64,000 nt of DNA, taken from assembly GCA_013399875.1 (NCBI GenBank), contig VXAZ01000289.1:2050679-2114678 (forward strand). Reading direction: 5' to 3'. A program made the position numbers and the translations under genes. The DNA comes from Gymnorhina tibicen (taxonomy: Eukaryota > Chordata > Aves > Passeriformes > Artamidae). Shown here piece by piece: positions 11,796 to 23,300 of the stretch (positions are counted from its first letter, which is position 1; the number at the start of each line of letters is the position of its first letter). The notes under the pieces were generated by a model. The model saw only the letters and a list, made by a program, of their open reading frames with translations, did no database searches and was not told where the DNA came from.

Positions 11796-12445
11796 GGCAT
11801 TTGACAGCTTGGTGAGACAGGCTTTAAACTGAAGGACTCGGGGGATGGTGTCCAAATTGGCAGTGCTCACAGCATCGCATCCAGGTGGGGAATAAACAGG
11901 CCAGCCACAGCAGTGGCAAATGTTCCTTAGTTGCCTCTCAAGCTGAGGGCCAGGAGGCCAGCCACCTGAAGGGTGTGTGTATGTAACCCTCCTGGGAAGC
12001 TGGCATGCTCCATTACCTCTCTGAAATGCCTGTGCACCAAGGCACGCAGCATGGGGAGTAAACACGAGGAATTAGAGATCTGTGAGCAGTCACAGGGCCA
12101 TGACTTCACTGCAGTGAGAGACACGGTGGGATAGCTCGCGTGACTGGAGTGCTGTCATGGCCGTCCGTGTACTTTTAAGAAAGACAGGCCAGCAAGGTGA
12201 GGTGGTGGAGTTGCTCTTTATGTGGGAGAGCAAACTGAATGCATGGAGCTCTGACTAGGAGTGGATGAAGAATGAATCAAGAGCTTATGAGTAAGAATTA
12301 ACTTGAGTGGCACTGTTGTGGGTGTTTATTACAGGCCACCAGGTCAGGAAGAAGAAGCATCACGGGCCTTGCTCAGTGCAGGCAACTGACCATCTGCACC
12401 CTGCACTTTCCATTGAGGGACTTTCTTCAAGTATTCATCTGCTTC
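11796..12445 (+). mobile_element. CR1 LINE fragment, ORF2 endonuclease region (decayed, sense)
   Basis: The plus strand matches the avian CR1 ORF2 endonuclease-like region from its start. At 12029 onward a frame reads LCTKARSMGSKHEELE, close to the CR1 N-terminal motif. A DSSRDWSAVM-like stretch follows after a small deletion at about 12125, and at 12318-12347 VGVYYRPPGQ corresponds to the conserved VYYRPP motif. A GDF-like remnant lies near 12415. The upstream part ('catttgacagcttggtgagac...ggctttaaact', 11803-11830) resembles CR1 sequence just 5' of ORF2. Frameshifts and stops make it non-functional. The reverse-transcriptase part is absent, so it is an internal or rearranged fragment. Family assignment rests on motif recognition; the exact CR1 subfamily cannot be named. 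Confidence 0.85.
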
Positions 12446-15400
12446 ACCTGAGCAAGAAATACCATTAGAAATGTCATTAAGCATGCTAAGATTACAAGTT
12501 CTTCAAGTAAAGCCTGGTATTTATTGCACATACACAGCAGGTAGCCAAAAGGACTTCAGAGTATGGTGAAGGTATCTCACCTACTAGGTTATTAATAATG
12601 CAAACCACCTGAAACACATTTACAGAAAAAAGAAAATATCATTCTTGAAATGGTCAAAAGTTGCCAAGTGAAAAAAACATTGTTACCCATCATATTTCTT
12701 TATGTAAAATCAGAACAAAGATATTCGTATCCCTGTAAAATGCTAATTCACCATGCTAATTTACAGCAGTTTGAGAGAGGAAATATTTTAATTATTCTCA
12801 GGATCAAAGTCCTAAAAGGAGAAAGATGTCTGCTTAATGTCTTTGGAAAATCCCAGACTGGCCTAAGGCTTTAAAAATCAGAAAAATTTCATGTTGTGAT
12901 TCTAGATAACAAAGAATATACAGATAACTTCAAGAATTATGAAATACTGAATAATTTATTCTAAAGAAAAATAAAAAATAGAACACAGCTCACAAGATTT
13001 CTCTCCCCAAATATATTAGTCCCATACAAGAAAAATTACAACTAATGTCTTTTGATCAGAAAATACTATATATTTCCCTGAATATCACTATACAGTGGAA
13101 TAGCTTGCTAAAAACCAACTGCTTACAAAAGCAGTTTTCTGCATTTAATTTTCAATACTTTAAAATACTGTATTCCTTTTCAAAAGCTGCAGATTTGTGT
13201 AAAAATTCAAAAAATTAAAAAGACGCATAGAGTGCTTATGAAACATAAACCTTTAAATATAAATTTATGCTGTGATAGACTTCCAGTTTCCTTATCTTTG
13301 GCAGAGATGATGTGGCTGTGTTACCTAAGCAGCCTGAGATTTGGAACAGGACTTCTTCAATATGGCAGGGTGCAGAAACAGGAGTTTCTCCTTCTGTTTT
13401 CACTGTATCATCTTCTGTTCTTTTTACGAGTTCTTTCCCCAGTTTTTAACATTTGGTTTTGATTCAGTGTGATAGACAGTAGGACTGGTGAAAGACAAAA
13501 GGAGGAATCCAGTGGAAGGCTTATTACAAATAACATATTCCAAATTAACCAATCTCAAGCTGTTGTGTGTGGGCCACTGGTGGTTTGTCAGTTCCCAGTG
13601 GGACATCTGCAAGCAGCCTGTTGAGCTGTAGTGCCAAATGTTACCAGTTGAACACTGGATAATGTTGCATGGTGGTCCAACGGAAATGTTGACAGTTGAC
13701 TGATGTTTGCCATCCAAAATATTTTGGAACCAGTGTTCGAAGTACCTTTGTAAAGGTTAGAAGACATTGGCAGCATATCTGTGTATCATCAAATTAATTA
13801 GTTATCTACAGTCAGAAACCTGTGGCAATTGAGGGGCATCAAACAAGAATTTTTCTGTCACAGTTTGTGCCAGAAAGAGATGCTAATAAAATTGTAGCTA
13901 TGCAGACAAAACATCACTTTTGTTAACTTATTTCATGTGTTTTGGATTATGTCATTCTAGGAATAGTCGCAGTTTGCAGGTAGCAGGTAGAATTTATGCT
14001 CTAGGGTTCAAGGATGTCATACTGTCAGACTTCAAGTTGTAGACTTGGTGCAGGGATACATAAGCATGTTCTTTCCTTCTTTGCCATACTATTTAAGGGC
14101 ATCAACTAGTTATTTTCCCACATGAAGACACTTTAAAGCCAACAGCTCTCATCCCTCGCGTTGTTAGTTACTGGCAACACTGGGTTCTGGCTCATTCCAA
14201 GTTGCTTACAGTCAACCTCACAGTGTTTCTGTGCCATGATACTTGTCACTGCCCAATTTTTCCACTGTAAAACTCTCCAATTAAGCATGCCAAAATCTTG
14301 CAAATCTGATGGAAATGTAATACTAAATTCCTTAGTACTACAGGATTAAAGGCAACCTCGTTTACTGAGAAAGATGTCTGAAGGTTTCTACCTCCAGAGT
14401 GTAACAGGGAAACAGCTGCCTCTCTTTCTTGGTAAAAGCCTTGTCCTTGGGAACAGTACGGACCTTGCAAGAGTTGGAATCAACCACAACATATGTAATA
14501 CTGGATAACTTGAAAAATCCAACCTATGCTGGTTGCTAGAGGTCAGTCAGAATTAGGATAGTGTTTTTCCAATCCAATTTCCTCTCCCCAGAAGTAACCA
14601 ATAAGTAATAATATTAACATTTTCACAGTTTTTCAATATGAAAGTCTTTCAGTGATTCTGGTAGTTTTTAACATTCTTATCTGAACCTCCTGGTACTCTT
14701 GCTATATCATTATGCCTGCTGAATGGCCTGAACTATACATATGCTATGCTACCATATAATGATAATATCTACTTAATTCCTTATGGATTCTAATGTTCTG
14801 TATGCTTCTTAGACAGTTTTCCTAGCAAATTGCTTAGAGGTGAGTAAGAGGTGTTAGCCTAACTTCATATGTAGAAGGGTGCATGAGAAAACAAAACACC
14901 ATCATATGTAGTGTTGCATAAATGGCAAAGACTTGTAGATGTTAAAAATGAACTAGAAGAGGTGGGGCTGGTGAGATGAAGGTGAAGAGTATTTGTGGGG
15001 ATTGAGGCTGTGCTTCTTGTCTTTTGCAGATAAAGAGTTGAACCTTTCCATTTCCTGTTACAATTCTCATGCCATCTTGGCAGTGGCAAGAGAACCATTG
15101 TAATATTCCAATCATTCAGTTTCTTGTGACCCAGTGTTTTGCTCTGACACCTTGGCTTGCACATCCAGAACCCAACATTTCCAGATGGTCTCTCATGTAA
15201 GTTCTGAGCATGTCTGCTTATCTGTTAAGATAAAATTATCCAAGACAAATCAGTTCAGTCTGTTATAGCCAGAAGAGTGATACCTTGTGGTAGAACAAAA
15301 CAAAATGTTTTGTGAGTTTTTTTCTTTAAAAAGCTATTTTTACAATAGAATTGTCCGTAATTTTATCAAATATGCTTGTAGGTTTGTGTGTCTGGAGGGA

Positions 15401-15595
15401 ATCTGATTAGGAGGAATAGGACAAGTATATTTTGCTTGTAGATAATGACAGTGCTTAGTATCAGTGGATACACTGATGGAGAAAGACATGGGATTTTAGC
15501 ATAGCATGTAGTTTTTTTGGGTTGTTGACAGATCTTATAGATAACAGCAACACATCCCATCATACAGAAGAGAATGGGTGGCCCTGACTAACAAT
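12446..15595. other. No gene recognised; AT-rich
   Basis: This is strongly AT-rich DNA with many stops in all frames and no assigned repeat. The frames at 13424-13776 and 14865-15164 on the minus strand lack any recognisable motif. Confidence 0.65.
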
Positions 15596-15696
15596 GACAC
15601 CATTAAGATAAATCCTTCACACTTAAAGTGAAGACATTAGGATAAATCCTTCTCTTAAAGTGAAGACATTAAGATAAATCCTTCTCTTAAATTGAA
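15596..15696 (+). repeat. Three-copy minisatellite, 32-bp unit
   Basis: Three head-to-tail copies of a unit like GACATTAAGATAAATCC followed by TTCTCTTAAAGTGAA occupy 15596-15632 (37 bp, with a 5-bp expansion), 15633-15664 and 15665-15696. Copies 2 and 3 differ at only two positions. This indicates recent local slippage or unequal exchange. Each unit contains GATAA, a GATA-like core. Confidence 0.9.
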
Positions 15697-17335
15697 GACC
15701 TGTCCCAAACTCAAATTTCCTTATATTTTTCCTTTTGCTCTTTTCCTTTTAAATCTTCTCCAAATCTCCAGAAAGGTACTTCATAATTTGTTAATCCTTT
15801 ACGATGTCACTCATGTCCTTACTGCCTCTGAAAATTTATTGGAGAGTCCCCAATTCCTTTGTGAGGCTGCTCTTAGTTGAATGGTTCCTCCTGTTCCTCC
15901 TCTCCTTCACTGAAACCTTGGCCAAAAGGGGCTAGCTGCTCTTCCTGGTCAAGACAGGAAGGGTTTACTCTAACAGCAACAAAACCAAAGAAGATTAAAG
16001 CAAAAAAAAGCCCGTGCTTGCCTTATTTCTAAGCAGATATTCTCAATTTGTTTATGGTACTCACACCCTGATTAACTGACATAGTTAGTGCTCTCCTCCA
16101 CAGTGCAGCGTTTCCCCATGCATTATGCTTTGACCTAAACTGGCCTCTTTCCTCTCTGGCTGGGGTCTTTAGACATTTCCCTTTCTCTCCCAAATTGTTT
16201 GTCTAATTCAAGCTGCATATCACTACTTTTTTTTTTTTTTTTAGTTCATTCTCCCTCCAGGGAAACTTCCCCACCCTTCCTCATCGGTTGTTTGATCATA
16301 ATAATGGAACATTGGCTAAAGAAAATGAGTTGCATAAAAATCCACACTGAACTTTACAACCCCTGTAGAAGTGCCCATAAAACAGCTTTCCAAAACTGAA
16401 AAAAACCCCACCCAAAAGCCCAGACCCTGGAAAACTGGCTAACAACTCTCCCAAATCCAACAGTGCTTAACTTAGACTTGGGTATGAAGTCACACAGAAA
16501 TACATATTTCGTGTCACTGCCAAAATGCTTCCCATGGATCCTCCTGGGTCAGCACAAAGAAGAAATTGTCTCAGATCCCTTCAAGTTTATCCTGTGCACT
16601 CCAAGGATATGCTGGTGGCCAAAAAGGAGTATGTCACCTGCAGCTGACAACAAAAATATAATCTAACAGAGAGAACTGAAGCAGTACTGAGATCACCAAC
16701 AGTTTAACTAAGGCAGCAACAGTTTAACTAAGGCACAAGCTGCTCTCACTGCAGCTTGTTTTCTGGCTAGTTGGGTGGGTTTTAAAGCCTCCTCTAAACT
16801 CTGAACTTCCCCTGGCATGTCCCTTTGTGCTAGATGTAGCAGAGAGATAGCGGACTTGCAAGAACATTCTTTTCCAACCCGGCATGTCCCATAGGAGGGC
16901 ATCCCAACACCAGCCAGCTCTGTGTGCTTAGTCATTCCCTTTTTAAGCATTGCGCCAGTTTTAAAATTGCTCTGTGCCAGCAGTGCTTGAAAACCAGCCT
17001 TAATTGCCTTGCATAGGAAGCCTAAAATGCAGCCAAAAATTTTGCTACTGTGATGGGAAAAAGAGGTGTTTCCCTATAACACAAACAGTTCAGCAAGGCA
17101 GATCCACAATATATCTTGATTATTGTGTCACTCCTATTACCTGTCAGTATGATCTGATGGGGATATTTTCAAATCCTTGGTTTCTCTAGTTCTGACTTTT
17201 TTTTTTTTTTTGTTTAAGTGGAGAGACCTGTGAAGGTGCTTTGTCTCAGATTATTGGTTTTGGATGCTAAAAGTACTTCCCCCTGAATGGCCCAGTAAGC
17301 AAGGAGGAGGAATAAATTTTGATTGCACTCTGCCA
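15697..17335. other. No gene recognised; short tandem duplication and T16/T15 runs
   Basis: This stretch contains a T16 run (16227-16242), a perfect-but-one 20-bp tandem duplication (CAACAGTTTAACTAAGGCAG at 16697-16716 and 16717-16736) and a T15 run (17197-17211). The remaining sequence is unique with no recognisable coding frame. Confidence 0.7.
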
Positions 17336-17339
17336 CCTG

Positions 17340-17590
17340 TACTCCTGACAGCTTAATTTGTTAATGTCGAGTCTGCAGGCTCTAAATGAATGCTCATGAA
17401 AGTCTTGACTATCTGATGAAGGGCACTGGCTAGTATGATGCAATTAGCTGAGCTCATCGATTATGATGGACAGCTGGAGCTCTCTGAGTTTTTCTGAAAG
17501 AGCTTAATCAAAGGCATCAGAATAATAGAAGCTCTCTACATGAGAAAGGCAATGAACTAAGGCAGTTAATTAGATTTTTAAAAAAATGGT
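17340..17590. promoter_or_regulatory. TAAT-rich candidate enhancer (unverified)
   Basis: Seven or more homeodomain-type TAAT/ATTA cores occur in 250 bp, including TTAATTTGTTAATG, GCAATTAGCTGAG, ATCGATTATGATG, GCTTAATCAAAGG and CAGTTAATTAGATT. There is also a CAGCTG E-box and a TCF/LEF-like ATCAAAG. No repeat and no coding frame is present. This density and texture is typical of conserved developmental noncoding elements, but conservation itself was not tested. Confidence 0.3.
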
Positions 17591-20160
17591 TGTGTTTATT
17601 ATACTTCCCATTTGTCCTTGACATTTAAGTCTCGACCACAAGTGAACATAACTGTACTGCTGATTTCACTGCAATCAAAACCAGTTTTAATTTGCATAAT
17701 AAGCTGAAAGTATTTGTTTGAAACTAAGACCTATAATAAAACCCCCAAAAATTTCTCACACAATTTTGCAAGAATTTCATATTTTCTCTTAACAGCAAGG
17801 GTGATGAAAGTAATTTTCACATACAGTAAACACTGTTCTTCAGATTTAAAAAAAAATTTTTTGTATTTTATTGTTGTTTTCACCCTGGCCAACTGATGGA
17901 TTCAACAGAGTAACAAAACAATTCCATTTGACAGAAGGCACAATACCAGCTCACCCTACTTGTCTGTTAGCAACAGAGCTGGCTGAGCAGCTGTCCCCTG
18001 TCCCACTGCCAGGAAATGCTGACAGCAACAGCTACAACATTTCAGCTGCTAACTGTCTCCATAGCAAGTTTTGATGGCTAATGGATTGCGTAAGTGCTAC
18101 CAAGATCTGTCCAGACCTGAGGGAAAAGAACAGCAGCTTTGGGATGTTGGCTGTTTTGAGAGAGACACAGCACCACAGAAAGTTTCTTTCAAATGTGTGG
18201 GTCATGCTCTGACTGTAAAGCAGTGACTTTACCTGGTGCCATAACACCAATCAACCACGCTGTGTTTTCTGGTAAAGCAGAATGAAAAAGGGTTTAGGAG
18301 ACACTGGCATCTTTCAGCTGGCACAGAGTGTTTTGCTATGACAGCAGCCAGCCACGGTGGAGCCAACAGACAGAGCAGTGTGCATGCATGTTGAAAATTG
18401 GCTGATTTAGTTGCTTACCCACACGTACAAATGAATCCTGGTAGCTCCCTAATTGCCAAGTTATTAGCTATGCAGTCAGGCAGCTCCAAGATTAAGCAAG
18501 TCCCTTCAATTTTAGACACTTGCTTTCATAGCTGTGAGGAAATCCATGATGCTTTGTCCACTTTTATTAAGCTGTCGGAGATCTGAATGTGTACGTATGT
18601 GGACAGGCATTGTGTAAATCTCCGAGCAGATCAGTGCTGCGAGGGAACTGCCCTGAGGTACACAGGCTGTGTGGATGGCCAGGAGCAGCCGATTCTCCTC
18701 TGGTGTCTTAGGCAGACTTTATCTGTAACAGGAAAACTCATTTGCCTTTTACAAGAATCAGATGCTTTACTTGGTGGCTTTTTCTAAGTAGCGGAAAGTT
18801 ATTAACTTACACCAGGATGATCACAGACACGCTGTGGTGAGTTTTAAAGCCAAATCTGATGAGGGTACAAGCCATTGTTTTTTGGGAAAACTGCTCTTTT
18901 GATGTCTCCTGAATTGTGCACTGGAAGGCATTAGGCCTGCTGGGAAGGTCTCACAGCTAGATACCTGACATTTTGAGAAACAGTGGACTGTTTAGATACC
19001 TTTGAAAATGTTTCTTTGGATTTCTCTAAGCTTTGCACTGAGCTCAGATGATTCTCCTGGGCTGGGCTGACAACACTTTTTTGAGAAACTGCTCTTCATA
19101 ATTAAGGTGAAGGATGTAACAAGACCTGTTTTCTGAGCTGAAAGTGTTTAACAACTCTAATAAATGGGTCATCCTTGTCTATACTGGGTCTGTACTGTAA
19201 ACCAGTCTGTAACTGCAGGCTATCAGGCCAGCTGGAATAACAGCCTTTAACCTATGAGTGTGGATGGATGCCACTTGTATTCCAGTTTCAGTGCTCCCCT
19301 TCCGCTCCCGCAGAGCTCTTTGCCATGCGCTGTGTGAATGGAGCAATCCAGTCAAGCTACCCTCTGTAGTGTGGAAACAGTCAGGACCAGAAGACTCTCC
19401 CACACAGCATCCAGTGACTTCACCAGCGACTCAATTCCACACCGCGAGGTATAGCCAGACTTTTCAGGTTCTACATTTATTTTAAAAGCAACACCAGTGG
19501 ATATGTCCTAGTCCTCCTGATTCAGAGTCTACTGGATCATTCCATCACACATTCTGTGTCTCCATAACATCAGCCGTTTTCCTCATAATTTGTGGGAAGT
19601 CCAAATGAGGCTTATGTAGCCAGTATCATTCTGATAACTCCTGACAAAGCTGAAGAATACAAAACACTACATATTTTTGCTTATGACTAATCTAATAGTA
19701 AAAATTCCTGATATGGAGAAAACCGTAAACCCACTAACACTTTGATGCCATTCCCATTGTGGTTTTCAAGGAAACCAACACTTTCTTTAGTGACTATCTC
19801 TAGTTTCCGTAGCTGAGATATCACTTCTAGCTGCCAAAAAGTTTTCTTCATTCTCATTTAGGTTTTATTCTTACTTGCAGGTGCAAAAATCTGTCTTTAA
19901 TCTTCTATTTTGTATTCTCTGTTTTCTTTAGTTGATAAGGACAGGTAGAAGTTTAGATTATTTTCTGTTCTGTGACAGTCTCTCATGATCTTTCCCTAGC
20001 TCCAGACCTTATCAGGGTTTGCAAGTGCTTGAACCAGACAATACTGTGGCTTCTTAAATTTTACTGGTGTGACAGGAGTATTCATGGCTGCTGCAGTGGC
20101 CACACTTATTTTATCCATAGCAGGCAACATCATAGTTGGGTATTTTGGAAATGGGCTCTG
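17591..20160. other. No gene recognised
   Basis: Frames here are all short and unrecognised. Mostly unique sequence of mixed composition; no repeat assigned. Confidence 0.6.
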
Positions 20161-20161
20161 T

Positions 20162-20197
20162 GTCTTTCATGCAAATCCTGTGATTTGCATGAAAGAC
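20162..20197. repeat. Perfect 16-bp inverted repeat with an octamer motif in each arm
   Basis: GTCTTTCATGCAAATC (20162-20177), a 4-nt spacer CTGT, and GATTTGCATGAAAGAC (20182-20197) are exact reverse complements. Each arm contains the POU octamer (ATGCAAAT or its complement), placed 6 bp apart in opposite orientation. The DNA could extrude a cruciform, the RNA could form a tight hairpin, or the site could bind paired POU factors. The stem is too short and the loop too tight for a typical pre-miRNA. Confidence 0.95.
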
Positions 20198-22165
20198 TGG
20201 ATTGTTCATACAGGCCATCAAATTTAACAAAGGAAATTTCCCTTTTTGTTTGCATTTGCAGAAAGACAAAAATAATTGCTGTGGGTCTCATACTTTGATT
20301 TCTTGGTTCTTGCTGGACCAGAGCAGGTTTTCCTGTAGATCAGATCAAGATATCTACAAGTCTTTTGTTTGCCAATTTCCATGAGACACTTCAGACTGAG
20401 TCCTCTCTCAGAGCAGTTGACTTTAACATCGTTCATCATACAAGATATCCTTTCCTTTCTGATCTTTTACCTTCTTATTATGTCAGTGGTTCCTGCCCTC
20501 TCCTGGATCACCACGTGACAGCTTTGCTCTGAGGATGTTATTCTGTGCTAAGATGCTCCCTTAGTCATCTTTCTTTGATGAAGAAAAACCAGAAAGTTTT
20601 TAATTAAAGATTTTAAGATTGTGAAGTTTTGACCACCATTATCTGGCATTAGATGTCCAATTTTTGGTGTTACATTTTGAGGCTACATGCTTTAGGCTAG
20701 AGTTCAGTGTTTGGACTCGTGCATTAACACTGAAAGTTCAGCTCTGGAATCTCTGTCTTGTTGCCCACCTGCTGTTGGTTAATGGTGAATTTAGGCTAAC
20801 CTGGGTTTGCTTGTGGTAACCTGAAGTCATTGCTCTAGACAGCAGAGAAAAAAACAACCAAACTACAAACAACTGGGTTTTAAACTTTCATTACAAATTT
20901 GCCATGCAGTTTTAGTGGTGCTATCAAGAATAGAAAATTGTGTTGTGAAAGAAAAGAAGATCTTTCCATAGGTTTCCTTAAAACCTCTTAAAAAATTATT
21001 TATAGAACTGTTCTTCTTTTATAGGATTATATGGGATAATAAAAGTCCCAAAACTGTTGAAAACAAAAGGAAGTTGCTCTGGCAGGTCTTTTCATGAGTA
21101 GTTTCTGAACAAACTCACTACATATTTACATAGGTCTGCTGACAATTTTGTGGTGTTTTATTGCAATAGTGCTGTTCGACATGATGAATGTGATAAGCAG
21201 GATACACTGAATGCAGTCATCAAATGTCAATTTAGCGAGATTCTTACTGTGCTGCTCTCACTCTTCTACCTAACTGCCTTTAAGCCTTATTTTCAAACTC
21301 CCTGAGAATTTATGCTGATCTAGATCCATGTGCTAGCACTGGCCTTTTTCTGATGCTGTGGTGAGCTGGTTCACGGAGCTGAAGAGAAAGAAAACTAACC
21401 CTGCAAAACAAAGCAAATTGTTTTCAGTCCGTGTGGCTCCCTGAACTTGGTTGCTAAGAGATCAGCAAGCACTAGTGCTATTGCAAGTTTAATGAATACT
21501 CTAGGAAAAAAAAGCTGTATTTCAGGAGCAGGATATCCTAAATCTTACCCGATCCCTGGCTTCTGAATGAAGGGATCATTCAGAAACAGTCAGGATTCAT
21601 CAGTTTCTTTACTTGAATAACTTGGTTGTCTTTCTCCCAAACGCAGAGTTTGTTGTTCCTCATTAAGACATACTTTGTTAAAATAAAATGCAAACCGAAT
21701 GGCTGAACTGACGTAATGGATAACCACGTGTCAGGAAGAAAATATAAGTAAAATGTTTGAAAATATAATAAGACTCCAATCTCTTAACCAGGTCATGTGG
21801 GTCATTTCATAGTTCTGCCAAATGAACAGATAAGGTAATGTCTTGACCCTTCTGGAATCCATAGGAATTTTTTGATTTATTTGAACCAGGATGTAACTGC
21901 AAAGGTTTTTTTCTTAAAACATAAAGCAGAAAACCAGAATTTACTGTCTCTGCATTTACAGTGGCCACATATTTGAATATATAAATATATGTGTACAAAA
22001 GAGGCTCACAAATGCAGAAACAAAATGTAGAGAAAAAAAATTAAAGAAGGGATAGACCTCTAGAATCAAATCAGAATATATTAAATATATATATGTTGAT
22101 AATTGCAACATCTAGTCCAAGAAAACAATTGATGTTTAAGAGGAAAGGAATAGTTCGGGAAACCT
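20198..22165. other. No gene recognised
   Basis: Unique AT-rich sequence with short TA-rich runs near 21970-22000 and 22080-22100. No coding frame or repeat is recognised. Confidence 0.6.
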
Positions 22166-22958
22166 CATTTAATTCTAATAGATCTTAATAAATTTAGTTG
22201 AATAAATCTTAATTTTTCAACACAGTGCCTTCATACCATGGGCTGTAGTGCCTATGCTAAAACAGTTGTCTGTATGAGCGAAAGATTTTACCAGATGGTT
22301 TGATGGGATACAATACAATACAAATGATTAAGCCTGGAATTTGCATTCCTTTATTCTTACATTTATTTGAAAAAATAAGAGATTACAAGACAACAGGCAA
22401 TATCTTCTGTCTGACAGAGATAGCTCAGATATTGTGGCTGATCCCTTTCTCTGATAGAACATTGTCAAGGTCAGGCTATTAGTCTGACACAGCATTGATT
22501 GTTTGGGCAGAGGGAAAACAACCTTTTCAACGCAACTATGTCAATTTGAATACGATGTTTCTCAGCACTTAATCTGGGAAAAATTCTCAAAGGTCAAAGC
22601 TTCAATGCGGGATAAAAGAAGAAGATTCAGAGCAGTTTGGCAGTCAAGACTGAAAGCCAGAGCACAACTGAGCCTCAGCAAATGTGACTGATTCTATTAA
22701 AAAGAAAAACAGCAGAAAGAAAAGAAAAAGATGGTTTTAAACACCGGCTGTACGTAGCAGAGTGTATTGTTGGTGTTCACCCTGTATTAATCCACTCCAG
22801 TGACTGTGCTAATACACAACACTGCTGTTTTAAAAAGCCTAGTGTTTGGCAGCCGTTTCTTTTGTACTGAATCATGGAGAACTGGGATTACATCTTTTGC
22901 TCCTCCCCTTCCCCCCCCCCCCACCTGACTCAATTCTTTCCTTTTCACACTTTTTCCC

Positions 22959-22977
22959 NNNNNNNNNNNNNNNNNNN
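22959..22977. other. Assembly gap (19 N) with duplicated flanks
   Basis: A 19-N gap sits between two similar sequences. The left copy (22886-22958) runs GATTACATCTTTTGC, C-rich, C12, ACCTGA, then CAATTCTTTCCTTTTCA. The right copy (from 22978) runs GATTTAATTTTTTGC, C10, T, C10, ACCTGA, then GCATTCATTTCCTTTCA. The likeliest reading is one locus represented twice at error-prone contig ends. A genuine tandem duplication is the alternative. Both poly-C tracts are difficult to sequence. Confidence 0.85.
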
Positions 22978-23080
22978 GATTTAATTTTTTGCCCCCCCCC
23001 CTCCCCCCCCCCACCTGAATGCATTCATTTCCTTTCAGCAGTATTGCAACTTAATTCTCTCAGAAAAGGAAGGAGTGGAA

Positions 23081-23106
23081 ATGAGGAGGAGGAAGAAGAA
23101 GAAGAG
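23081..23106 (+). repeat. Short GAG/GAA trinucleotide tract
   Basis: A purine run of GAG and GAA triplets (GAGGAGGAGGAAGAAGAAG and on). It is low-complexity and accounts for the poly-glutamate end of one reading frame, which is not evidence of coding. Confidence 0.85.
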
Positions 23107-23300
23107 TAAAATGTCAACACATAAAAATGCTATGGGTTTAATTTGGACTAGAAAGAGCCTTCACATGTCTGGAAGCACAATAGCTCTTTCAAGGCCAAAA
23201 TTATCCTTGTATGATGACCTTTGAAACAATCGCCAAAGTTTTTTAGAGGGATCATGTCATAGCTTGGAGTTTGAATGCATTTTCAAGTGCAGTGACAGCT

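Larger units (their letters stand above)
22170..23300. promoter_or_regulatory. Candidate conserved noncoding cluster around an assembly gap
   Basis: The sequence on both sides of the gap (22170-22885 and 23100-23300) is free of obvious repeats, rich in short ordered motifs (ATTGATTG, TCAAAGG, TCAATTTGAATACG, TTTAATTTGG, ACCTTTGAAACAATCG) and lacks a coding frame. That texture resembles deeply conserved noncoding DNA. The middle is low-complexity C-rich sequence and a gap. Conservation was not tested. Confidence 0.25.

Noticed and set aside
20162..20197. Pre-microRNA interpretation of the perfect palindrome
   Set aside because: Stem of 16 bp with a 4-nt loop is too short for Drosha/Dicer processing.
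22760..22826. Possible microRNA hairpin (GTGTATTG arm with AATACAC arm)
   Set aside because: Pairing beyond the first seven bases is poor and I recognise no mature microRNA.
22846..23109. Frame running through the gap into a poly-glutamate end
   Set aside because: It contains the N gap, two poly-C tracts and a GAG/GAA repeat; not coding.
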